A stretch of 64,000 nt of DNA from Eucalyptus grandis. Its lineage: Eukaryota > Streptophyta > Magnoliopsida > Myrtales > Myrtaceae. The notes under the pieces are model-generated. The model saw only the letters and a program-made list of their open reading frames with translations, ran no database searches and was not told where the DNA came from. Positions 21,701 to 32,300 of the stretch are shown here, piece by piece. Made by a program: the position numbers and the translations under genes. The stretch spans positions 930,001 to 994,000 of the forward strand of contig NC_052620.1 of the NCBI RefSeq assembly GCF_016545825.1. Reading direction: 5' to 3'. Every line of letters begins with the position of its first letter. Position 1 is the stretch's first letter.

Positions 21701-23335
21701 TATGCTTTTGCCCCGATCTTGGCAGGTGCACTCTAAATTTGCATTCATGTGACTTCATTAAGTACATGTAAACCTGAAATCAAGTGCACAAAAAGTACTG
21801 GAAAGATGAGCAGAATATTTTAGCAGCAAAGTACCAAGCCATATCTGTTCGAATCGATATGAAAACCATTGATGATCCGAATTCAATCATCCATTCCTTT
21901 ATTGCGCTCAGGTAGATAGGCATTCCATCCACGTGCTGGGCTCCAGAACCAACTGGGGAAGATTGATTGGTGTCCATTTCAAGACAGAATCCACTTCCGT
22001 CATCAGCAGTCATTGTGCCAGATCCAAAGATTGTAACGTCAATATCATCGCAGGATTTCATTGGAAGAAGCTCCAGAGATATCAATCTAGAGTCAGAGTC
22101 ATAAAGTGACCAATTATGAAGCATACTTCTTGGGAGATCATCAATGTCAACCATATCAAGTTCACTGTCGAAGACTATAAATTCATCTGTTTCCTGCTCA
22201 TCATTCTTGTAATAAGCAGGTAAAGGGTAATCATTTGCTATTTCATCTTCATTAATCTTGATGTAAAATTTGGATGATCCAGAAGCTGAACCCTGGTTCT
22301 TTTTCTGTTTCCTTGATTGCCAGTATTCTTCTTCTTGCAACAATTTAGCCAATTTCACGTCCTCATCTTCCTCAGCCCCTCCAGCAGATGAACCATACTG
22401 AGCTGCTGCCTCTCCATCTATAGATCTTGAACCAATGACTATGCCTTTACCAGAAGATGCCGATTTCGCCTGTGCAAAATTGCCATGCTTATTACACTCA
22501 TCTCTAAGAGCAGCTAGAGCAGGCAATTCTATAAACATACGATCACTTTTTGAAGTCTCATCCAAGCCTATCAGTTGGTTGTAGATGAAGTCGCCCTGAG
22601 AAATAAGAAAATCTTTGATCGATGATCCGTTGGAAAAGCTCTTACTTCCACTCATTGCACGTATCACCCCAGCGAGCAACTCATCAAGACCGCAGTCAGG
22701 ATCTCCTCCAGAAGATTTGGAGAGCTTCTTGTAGACCTCCATGCAAGCACGGGCTTTTTCTAGAAAGTGATCGTAATATTTCTTGTAGCTAGCTGCCGGT
22801 TTGAGGCAGTCGTAATCAGCAATATCAGTCGAAAGCCATATCACCGGCGACCCTTCTTCGTAACCGGATATAGACCATGATTCAATTCGTCCAAACCCTT
22901 CGCACCTTACAGCATTCTCTTTGTCTTTCTCCTTTTCAGCGCTTACCTCGAGAGGCAAAATCAGACCCGAGATAAACAGATCATCAACTTCCAACATCTC
23001 AAGGGGCTGCAGGACTCCCTCTTCATTGTACAAAATGAACTCAGTGAGTCTCCGATTTGGCCGACCCTCTTCTCTCCAGCAGTAAGGCCAATCGCCAGAA
23101 TCTCTTCATCAGCTAACTTTGCTTTCTTTGTCTCGATCAGAGACGATTTGTCATCGATAAGCACGGACTTTTCCTTGAAATCCGTGCATGCAGCAGCCCG
23201 CTTCGGCATCTTGCGGGAACCGGCAGCTTCTTCACCATCCTGCGGTGAACTCCGCTTCCTGTCCTTCTTGTTGGCTGTTGATGCCTTCTTAGGATTACCA
23301 ACAGCAGCCTTCTCCTTGCCTTGTTTCCTCGCCAT
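14168..23335 (-). CDS. MET1: DNA (cytosine-5)-methyltransferase 1 (MET1/DMT1), maintenance CG methylation, two apparent frameshifts
   Basis: Copies CG methylation to the new strand after replication in the nucleus. Exons, minus strand: 23335-21835, 20705-19200, 19060-18896, 17790-17592, 17494-17383, 17290-17143, 17049-16852, 16702-16424, 16345-16184, 16075-15857, 14302-14168, all with GT-AG borders. Order: basic N-terminus (MARKQGKEK), two replication-foci domains (exon 1 to start of exon 2), an acidic linker, two BAH domains (exon 2), then the catalytic domain with [12 protein letters not shown], the catalytic cysteine in GGPPCQ ending exon 6, [16 protein letters not shown] and [12 protein letters not shown]. 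Exons sum to 4624 bases; adding one base at each of two breaks (about 23066-23082 and 19287-19297) gives 4626, or 1541 residues, against 1534 in Arabidopsis. As written, the frame is lost after residue ~90 and again before the catalytic domain. A CTCATAG acceptor-like site just before the ATG suggests an intron in the 5' leader. An in-frame ATG at 23356 lies upstream. Confidence 0.93.
14485..14606. repeat. 61-bp tandem duplication in MET1 intron 10
   Basis: Two adjacent copies beginning TCACCTTTAATGCAA and ending TATTAGACTGTAAT, at 14485-14545 and 14546-14606, with at most one or two differences. They lie inside the intron between the last two MET1 exons. Confidence 0.9.
21241..21310 (+). repeat. 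tRNA-derived SINE head (Pol III A and B boxes) in MET1 intron 1
   Basis: TGGCCTAGTGG at 21247-21257 matches the A box and GGTTCGATCC at 21289-21298 matches the B box of a Pol III internal promoter, 31 bases apart. The sequence does not fold into a full tRNA and has no clear anticodon arm, so it reads as the tRNA-related head of a SINE on the strand opposite to MET1. The 3' end could not be placed. Confidence 0.55.
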
Positions 23336-24365
23336 CCCTATGAGTACACAACCCATTCAACACTCAACACGGTAAGATAAAGAAGACCAAAGAAAAAAAA
23401 AAACAAAAAACAAAAATACTCAGTCCAACTATCAAAAACCAAGATCAACCCAAAGAAACCCAAAAGAAAACGAAGATGACAAAAGTAAGACGAACGATAC
23501 CAGTGAAAGAACCCCAGTGAAAGAACCCCAGCAAAAAAGAAGCAGCACAAAAAATGCAAATCTCAGAAAACCCAGTCAAGGGAGAGCGAGAGAGAACGAG
23601 AGCGAGAGCGAGACTCTCTTAACAACACGAAACAGCACGAAACGTCTCGGTCGGGGGAAGCGACGCGAAACCCAGATTTCAAAAAGATACCAAACCGGGA
23701 GAAAATTCATAAAACATCCAGGAGAACTGGGCGAGTTTGGTAAGTACCCATATGGAATGCAAGCAAGAACAACACCCGAATCCGATAAGGGGAATCAGAA
23801 TCAAGCAAGTCCTTAAATGACACCCCTTCCAGAAAAAAGGGGGCGAACGCGAAACAGAAAAAAGCGGGGGAGCGAGAGGCACATTAAATGGAACACGCGA
23901 AATGCGCGAAACCCCATCGAACAAGAACCGAAAAAGTTCAAATCTTTTACCGGGCGATGACTTTGAGGAGTCGTCATCGGTGGAGGCGGCGCTTGGGCGT
24001 TACCCACCGCCGTCGCGGCGGCGGCGGAGTCCAATAAGGCAGCGGATCCCATCGCCCGCCCAGATCTTTCCTCCCTCTCTCGGTCGAATCGGGACCCCCA
24101 GAAACCGCAACCCGAATCGGGGAATCGGGGAATCGGGGGGCTCGAACTGGGAAGGCAATGAAAACCCAGAAGAGAGAGAAGGAGGTAGAGAGAGAAAGAG
24201 AGGGAAAGATCAAAGCTTGGTCGTGCGGGAGGAGAGGGGCGGGGGAGAAGCAGCGGTGGGATCGAAGGCGGGAGGAGGTGGAGGAGGAGGAGGGATTAGC
24301 GGAAGACGAAATGGCGGGAATGCGAAATTGCCTAAAACCCAAAAAGTTGGCGCCATCGGTCAAAC

Positions 24366-24368
<3 letters not shown>

Positions 24369-24403
<35 letters not shown>
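24369..24403. repeat. (CT)n microsatellite upstream of MET1
   Basis: A run of about 17 CT repeats ending in CTTCTTCTG. It lies about 1 kb upstream of the MET1 start codon and reads as (GA)n on the MET1 strand, so it may fall in the promoter or 5' leader. A similar run lies upstream of the coiled-coil gene at 50255. Confidence 0.9.
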
Positions 24404-24406
<3 letters not shown>

Positions 24407-24558
24407 TCTGCTGCTTGCTTTCTGCAGAAATTTGCTCCTGCCCTCCACGTGAAAAGAGTGCGACGACCTCCCTTTCTTTCGTCTTTTGGTCTTCCTTCTC
24501 CTTCTTGGAAAAATGGCAACAGGCGATCCACGTCTGCAGGAGTTAGTAGTGATTCTAG

Positions 24559-24674
24559 CATCATGACTTTTGGATCGAGGGCGACGAATACGCTTATAAT
24601 ACACAGCGATCCTAATCATCATGACTTTTGGATCGAGGGCGACGAATACGCTTATCATACACAGCGATCCTGAT
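24559..24674. repeat. 58-bp tandem duplication upstream of MET1
   Basis: Two adjacent 58-bp copies, 24559-24616 and 24617-24674. Both start CATCATGACTTTTGGATCG and include GGGCGACGAATACGCTTAT. They differ at very few bases, so the duplication is recent. Confidence 0.9.
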
Positions 24675-24679
24675 GGGAA

Positions 24680-26860
24680 CCATTTATGACGTTCCGAAGC
24701 GATCATGTTCTGTATTTCAAAAGCTTTTATAATTGTAATTTGTGTTTCGATTTATGGAATCAATAGATATATGGTCGGTTTAGGGGTTTAGCATTTGGGA
24801 GAATTATTAAAAGAGTCATAGACCCGTTGTACGGACGTGATTCGATTTTCAATGTTTCGACTTCGTTAAATGAGTCATCGGATCTATTAATGATTTGTCA
24901 ATATAATCTTTGTAATCAAATTTTGGCTAAAGGCGTGTTGAACACCAGTCACTCTATGTGGCACAGTCGATTTATGTTGGAATTCTTTTGTCAACTATTT
25001 TTATTTTTTTCTAGAAAGTCCAATGTGACCATAGGCGAGGATTGGCCAGAGATCAAGGTCACACAGTGCCTGCCAACCACAAGTGAAGGTGACCATCGAG
25101 GTGGTGGCTTTACAAGGGTCTTTTGGGCAGCCTTTGCTTGCGACCAACAAGAGCTCCATGGCCATCACCTAAAGATCGATGAGGGTTGTTCGCCTTTGCT
25201 AGTAATTGACAAAGGTTGGCCAGTTGACACTTGAGGAAAAAGAAGAAAAATAAAATTAAAAATTAAAAAAATATATATCAATGTCGGCATCGGTTATGTG
25301 TATTAAAACAATTGGCATCTACATCAGCAATTTACAATTAAAATTAACTGAAATGATTAAATTGATATATTATTAAAAGATTTAGCACTAAATTTGTTAA
25401 ATCGAAAAATTTAGAGCTAAATTAACATTCGTATAATAGGTGTACAAACAATTTTTTGTAATTTTACCTTGACAAATACACCTAGTACCTAGCATCTCGT
25501 GCCTTATATAAGGTATCGCGTACAAAGGCATATGGTAGCCTATATAATATTTTTTAAATAGATATATGTGTAATTGATTATTTATTACTTTGTCTTTATG
25601 AAGACTACACATTTAGATGTGTAAAGTCATAACTAATCAGCAATTTCCAACCCCATTTCACCTCGCTCCCTATCTAGAGCTGATTTAATTTCGTTGCTTT
25701 TTTTTTTTCTACTCTCGATATCATTATCATTTTCGAATCACGTTACTATTAGACCCATAGACGTTTATTTTACACTGTTATCTACTTATATTTTGCACTG
25801 AATTTTCAACGTTTTAGGAACTAGAACTGCAATAATCTTTTATTCAACAAAACAAATTTGAAAAATACAAGGTAGTACGAGGTATCATGGAAACAATATT
25901 TAAAAGTGGTTCCAACTTGGAACCCCTACTCATAGGATAGGCTCAGGTTGGACAAACACCCTACCCATTCTAGGACCTACACACGCCTAACCATCTATTT
26001 GTTGCCTTGCCAAGGTTATAATCACCACTTTGACTTTAGAAACGTGCATGACCGATAAAATAGAAATATGTAACCACTTGGCATCGATCCATAGACCGAA
26101 TATAAATTGACATCATAGAAAAAGCGACATGTTAGCAAAAATAAAAATATGTAGAGGATAGCGACTCGCAACTGGTCAATTCTTGTATTTACCTGAGCCA
26201 AGTGGACCAAATGGATGATCATCGTTGGTTTTCTAGAATCCAAAAAAATTAAAAATTAAAAATAAATAAATAACAATTGACGTCTGCCAGGTCTAGTTGA
26301 CTTGATTTCGGGGAAGAAATTCCCCTCCCAAGGTTTACTAGATCTATTTTTTTGCAAGGAGATGTTGAAGTTCAATCTAGACAAGGACTATGATGAATGG
26401 GTTCGATAATGTTTATTCTAGAGTGAGAAATTTTGAAAAGCAACCGTCAAATTATCTCGCATTGTTGTGCTCGAACATGGTACAGCACTTGGACTAATGT
26501 TTAGTACATTTTCTCAATACATCCATTGAATGATGACGGAAGCACACATGTTTTTCTCCTAATGATAGGTCCAATTTTGCAATCATCTCCCAAGCTAGTC
26601 GAATGGCCTTTGTCTCAAATCGGCACGACCATTTTCAAAGCGTGGACACGTCGCATGCTCTTTCAGAGGTGCTATCGTCCCTCTTGAAATGATAAAATCG
26701 ACCAAATTATTGATGAATGATAGCTTTGTACGATGAATAGAACATAAAGTAAAACCCAAGTAGGACTATTGAGTCAAAAAAGAGGAGCTCATGCTCTAAG
26801 TACTATGGTTTTCTGCTTATGCTTTTACTATTGATATCCTGAGTTCAACTTCCATATAAA
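24680..26860. other. Intergenic DNA between MET1 and the 26.9-kb element
   Basis: No gene is supported. Around 25050-25240 there is a GC-richer patch with 'gcctttgcttgcgaccaac' type sequence, followed by AT-rich DNA to about 25440 that resembles the right arm of the element at 10460-11732. This is probably a truncated member of the same kind. The rest shows nothing recognisable. Confidence 0.5.
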
Positions 26861-27952
26861 GTGCGTTTGGTTGGACTTTTAAGGAAATTTTTTAGGAAAA
26901 TGCAAAAAACTTTAAATTAAATGAGTTTTGTAAAATGTAAATTGCGTTTAGTAAATTGTAATGTAAAAGTCATTTATAAAGTACCTTTGAGCATAATAGT
27001 GTTTTGAGAAATTTACATTTACAAAGGACTTTTGCAATTAAAAAAGGGGAAAAAAATAGTTAGTTGGCAAAGGGCAAGCGGTCGCTAGCTATCAAAATCT
27101 AACGTTGACGGTCAACACGTCAAGTTGAAGACCTCAAGCAATTGTCGGAGACCGTCAACGAGAGCCGCCCGAGGGGGTCAATAGGGTCATGCAACCCAAG
27201 CAAAGGCTGCCTAAGGTTGTGTGACCTTGGTGACGGCTGCCTGGTCGTGTGTTGCCGAGATCGCATTGTCAAACTCATCATCACAACATCTTCTCCTCCA
27301 TGTTCTTCTCCACCATCTCTTTTCTTGAGAACCACGAAGAGGCATAAAGCCCAACAATCTAACACCTCCCCATTGCCCTCGCCCGCTACCCCAAGGCCGC
27401 CGCCCTCGACCTCCCCCTCTACCCTCGCGTCATTGACGCCTCTTTCGCCATTGCCCGTGGGGACTCCCTTTGCTCCCTCGACCTCTCCAAGCCGCAACTT
27501 AGATTTAGGTCGCGGCAACCTTCGTGGGTCGCCACGCCATGTGACCACAACAAGGGGGCCGCTGTTTTGGGTCGAGTGACCCCTCGCGAGTCGTGGTGAC
27601 TCAAAAGGCAACCTCCAACAACGGTCACCACGAGCATGCCGACGCCTCTCGAGCCGTTGTTGGCCCCTCACAGCTCAAGGAAGATGAAAAGCGTCACAAA
27701 ACGAGGGTAAAAATGAAAAACACAAAGTTTGGTGAAGACAATTTCAAAAACACAAAAAGAGTTGTATGATATCATATGAACATGCCAAGAAAGCTGAAAG
27801 CCCAAGGCGGCGAAAACCTAAGGCGGCCTCCTACTTATCTTGGGCTTTCAACCTTCTAAATGCTTAATTTTCCTCAAGGGGGTTTACAAAATTTTTGCCA
27901 AACACTCAATAGTGTATAAAATCCTTTCCAAATGCTACTCCCAAATGCACCC
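26861..27952. mobile_element. Inverted-repeat element with GC-rich core and captured coding fragment
   Basis: About 1.1 kb. The left end GTGCGTTTGGTTGGACTTTT and the complement of the right end (GGTGCATTTGGGAGTAGCAT) are imperfect inverted repeats. Subterminal DNA on both sides carries 'aaattttt' and 'cctttc/aaagg' elements related in inverted order. A clean target duplication could not be fixed; TTA follows the right end. The arms are AT-rich and the core from about 27060 to 27690 is GC-rich. No transposase is encoded. Confidence 0.5.
27372..27506 (+). pseudogene. Captured fragment resembling an F-box/LRR protein
   Basis: Read from 27372, this stretch gives IALARYPKAAALDL, PLYPRVIDASFAIARGDSL and CSLDLSKPQLRF. 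The spacing of Leu, Asp-Leu and the 'PRV.DAS' pattern resemble the leucine-rich repeats of plant F-box/LRR proteins ('LDLS.CPRVTDASL'). It has no start or end of its own and sits in the core of the element 26861-27952, so a transposon-captured gene piece is the natural reading. Assignment is by pattern only. Confidence 0.45.
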
Positions 27953-29347
27953 TTAATATTGAATTTTATATATATTCCAATTTTGGAGAGACTTGCGAGT
28001 TGCGAAAGAAGTAGCGTCCACATTAGGTCGTACAAGGAGCACTTCTAGATGTCCGAGAACCCAACCCTACAAAAATCTTTTGTTAAGATTGAAACAACAG
28101 GGCTCGCCCATCACTGGTTTTTTCTTTTTCATCAGGCAGCAGTATGCACACGTATCGAGTTTCTGAATGGAGACCCCGATGAGGTATTTCAACAAAATCA
28201 CCATAGGCATTTTGATTCGCCAGCTGAGCATCTCTAGCGTGATTTAAGAATGAAAAAGCGATTATCAAGCCGGTATCAGTCCTTACTACAGAGCTCCAAA
28301 GGTGATGAGTAGATTTTCTGATGTCCATTTCCAATGAAAACGTGTTCGCCGGAAAGTTAGTGGCACAAGGGCGCTTGGCGACACGAGAGGATCAAAGTGC
28401 TCCACATCCACATTTCAAGCCTAAGCACACACGCCATCACGAAATGCATATAGATCCACTTCGAAATCCCCTTCCTCACAGCATGATATTCACAGCATGA
28501 TTTTCGGTAAGATAAGTAGTTCACAGTATGTTGCATTCGGTATCAACAATGTCATTTTGCACTTGCAATAGATTTGTTCTTTGATTCACCATCTAAATTA
28601 GTATCTCCCAACAACATCAAGCGAATGTATGCTGAATGAGGAGGGAGAAGCTTCAACAAGCAATTACAAACTGAATAATCAACTTGTTCAAGTCACAACC
28701 CAAAGACAATTTACACAGCCGGAGGATTACATAGCCTTACTCTGTTTCTTTTGCCTGTGTGGAGTTGCTTAGCATCCTTTTTCTTTTTCCCGCCATGACT
28801 TCATTTTTAAACTTATGAATCACGGGATACATTATCCATTGACATCACTTGAAGACTCAACAAGAGTACGTCATGCCAATGGTTACATCAATTGCAAGCC
28901 TTCACTTACAATCCCCATGTGGCAAGATCTCATAACTAACCAAAACCAAGACAAATTGTCATACCAGTTCACAAGGCCATGGACACTTAGAGCAATATAA
29001 GTTGCTTCAACAAACGATCTGATGAGTGAATACCTCCTCCATATATATTGAGCCAAAACAATAAACAAAATTTTTGTACATGAAGTGAAAAATGCCCTCC
29101 TCTGGCTTTCCTAGGGTTTTTACATCGAAAAGATTACAAGAGAAAGGGGTTATGGCCAGAAGGAAGAAAGGGTATGTTTCATGCAAAAACTATACAACCA
29201 GCCCTCATTGGGCATACCTGACTCACCTTCAGATAGTCTGAATTCAAATAATGAACTATGCAGCATGCTATCCAAAGATCCTGTGTTGTACTTGCAATTC
29301 TCAATGAGGCAATGAACATTTGTGAAAGGTAAAAGAGGAGATTTTTT
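27953..29347. other. Intergenic DNA and 3' flank of the coiled-coil gene
   Basis: No gene is supported. The last part (about 28500-29347) is likely the 3' untranslated region and downstream flank of the gene whose stop codon is at 29348. Short open frames here have no recognisable features. Confidence 0.5.
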
Positions 29348-32300
29348 TTACTTGTTGAAGAACAGACTCCTTTTCCTCCCTTTCCTTTTATCACCAGCCT
29401 GCATAAGCAACAGGATATGGACCCTGTGAATTATATGCTTCAATATACATGTCCATATTCAGGTTAGTAAAAATGTCAGTCACACAGAACTCAGAAGAAA
29501 ACAGACTGATGTTTATGGTCCTTGAGTGAGACCCAGTGAGTCAATTGTAGCCCTAATGAAACATGGTGATGGCACGTACAAACCCATAATTGATAAATTG
29601 AGTTATATTCAAATGTTAAGTTTGATCGTGGACCCCTTTTAAGGGTTGCTGCTTCACTTGATTCCCTTTGCTAATTTTGGTTGTGAACTTTAAGTTTGCT
29701 GATTATCAAGAGCAGTCATTAATCACTTTCGTTTGCCGTGGGTTTGCCTTTACTTTTTGAAACTTCATAAAGGCATTCAAATTGTCAGATCTGGTACATC
29801 CTACAGACTGCAACAGATGCTTCCTCTGAATGCATTGTTACCCCTTGATATCATTTAACTGAAACTTCTGCATGCACAAAATATTTTCCCAGGGTCTGAG
29901 AAGGGTGAAAAACAGAATAAAAATGATGATTAGGAAGTAGATTTTGCGAATATTGGGGACTCTGGTTTTTCCAACTTTCACTTATGTTAAATCAACATTC
30001 TGATATTGACTCTGAAAGATTTTCTTGTTGGACGGTACAATTCGTACATAATTCAAACCGTATATTAATAAGGAAAGAGATGTGATGAGAAGAAAAACAG
30101 AAAAGTACCCTTAAGATGAACAGCCTCAGAGTCAGCACAATCGTATCTCTTGAGCTGCAGGGAGAGAGAGAACAGCAATTACATTTCAACATGATGCCAA
30201 ATAACAGGATCATAATATAAGAAAATCCTTCCCCTGAACTAACGTATAACTTGTTCATTCCTTCTTTTTCTCTCACTTTCAGTGGAGGAAGAGTGCCATG
30301 CGATTCTTTACCATCCAACATTAGACAAAACATGCCGTGTGAAAAATATTAGCACCTCATTGGCCTCTATTCCAAAGTCTTAACGTATTTTAAATCTGAT
30401 AGGGATCTCAGATGGCATAGGAAAGTAACATAACATAACAAGCATGGATCATTACCAGCTAATGTCTTCTGCAGTGTTTTCTGCTCTTAAGAAACGCTCA
30501 CTGTCATTTGAACTTATTATCCAGAACGCCGTGTCATCTCCATAGGGAATTGTAATCTGCAGGGGAAGAAAAAGGAATGTTGGACAAAGCTATTACTCAA
30601 CTCTAGTCCAATTACAAAGTTAATATATCGATATTTGTTAAGAAAGCAAAAGGTTTGAACTGATAAGACTTCCTTTCATTACAGCACATCTTTTCCTACT
30701 TATGTAACATTCACTTCATGCTTCCACCTAAAAAGTTGTGCATATCAAGAAAGCTAAAGCTTTAAAAGATAAACTTTTTACCATTGTTCTACATCCAGCA
30801 TTTGTATCCATGTTTCGGCAAGAAAGTACCCACCACTTCAGGCCACACACGCTCCAAACTTCATGGCCAAGAGTTTGAGCGTCGATGACCATATTAGTGA
30901 TTGAGTTTAAATGACGACTTAGTGATGGTACTAAATTATGGAAATGAACACAACTCTTATAGGCACAACAGCCTTTTGATTATGCATATTGAATATGGAA
31001 ACTGTGACAAAGGATGACGGACACCAAACACCAGGAATTCTTCTAGTCAAATATACTACTCATTTAGTTCTCTTCTTTCCAGAGATAAATATTGGCTAAC
31101 AAACTGACTTCTGGTGTTCCAGTTCACCAGTACAAAAGTAATTATATATATATAAAATCTCATGGCTAAAATATTGAAGCTCAACACATTCTCCCATAGG
31201 TAACTTGGACAACAAAAGTATCTAAACAAAGTTAGTTAATTAATAGCTACTTTGATGGGGACAAGGACATGCAGAACACAATCCAGTTACAGTGGCTTCC
31301 ACATTTTCCTACATTTGAGGCATCAACACAAAAATACTATAGTATTTTAGTAAACTAAATTTAAATTTGAATCAAAGTGTGTCTAGTCCCTTCCTTCGTG
31401 ATTTTAGTGAATTAAATTTAAATCTGGTTCACATGCCCCCCTTTCATTTCCCTCAAAGAACATAGGAAGGATGGATAATGACGCTTTCAATACTCAATTA
31501 GACTCTCAAGATGAAAATTGAATTTACAAAAATGATGGATGTTAAAGTAGAAAAGAACGTAAATGGTCTCAGGCATATTGCAGGTTTAATGATGCCAAGT
31601 GATGAAATAGGTGAAGTTCTTTTACCCCTTTAGGATTGATAAGGCCCCTTGTCTAGAATCAAGCACTTATATCACAGCTTGAGAAACAAATTGATCAGAG
31701 TATCAAAAAAGGATAAAAGGAATAAGATCATACTTTCATATTTGGAGAAAACTTTTCTGTTAATACATCATCACTGGCAGTACACTTGATGCTGTATCCT
31801 TCCCTTTTAACAGCCAATATAGCCGGTTCCCATATGTCAAGATATCCCGTCTGCCATCAACAGCTTACATAAAGCCAGTCATGCTTCTTTTAGCAAGTGA
31901 AGAGAGAACAATGAACAGTTGAGGCAACAATCACAATTATCATTGAGGATTCCATACCGATAATGAAACTTTGTATGATGCATGCCCTTCATGAAAAGTC
32001 CTTTCTATGGTATTCTGTATAGGACCTTCGAACAAAGAGGAGAAGAAGTTAGAAGATTTATGGTGCATGAAACGGGGAACAATCCTCACTGACAGAGTGA
32101 AACAAAAGTTATGGAGAATTCTGGGAAACATGAAGCCAGCAGTTTGGTAATTTGGTTATAATCAAGCAATATGCCAGGTTCAACATAACGGCTTTCATTT
32201 TTTTAGCATAACTAGCTACACCACAAAGAAAGAAGAAAGAAAAATAATGATGTGCTTCCTTGGCTAATTGGGTTAAGTTTAGATTGAAAATTCTACCGGC

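Noticed and set aside
23951..24052. Extra first exon of MET1 starting MGSAALLDSAAAATAVG
   Set aside because: A donor-like CCG|GTAAAA follows, but joining to the acceptor before 23335 would put MARKQGKEK out of frame. It may be leader sequence; left unannotated.
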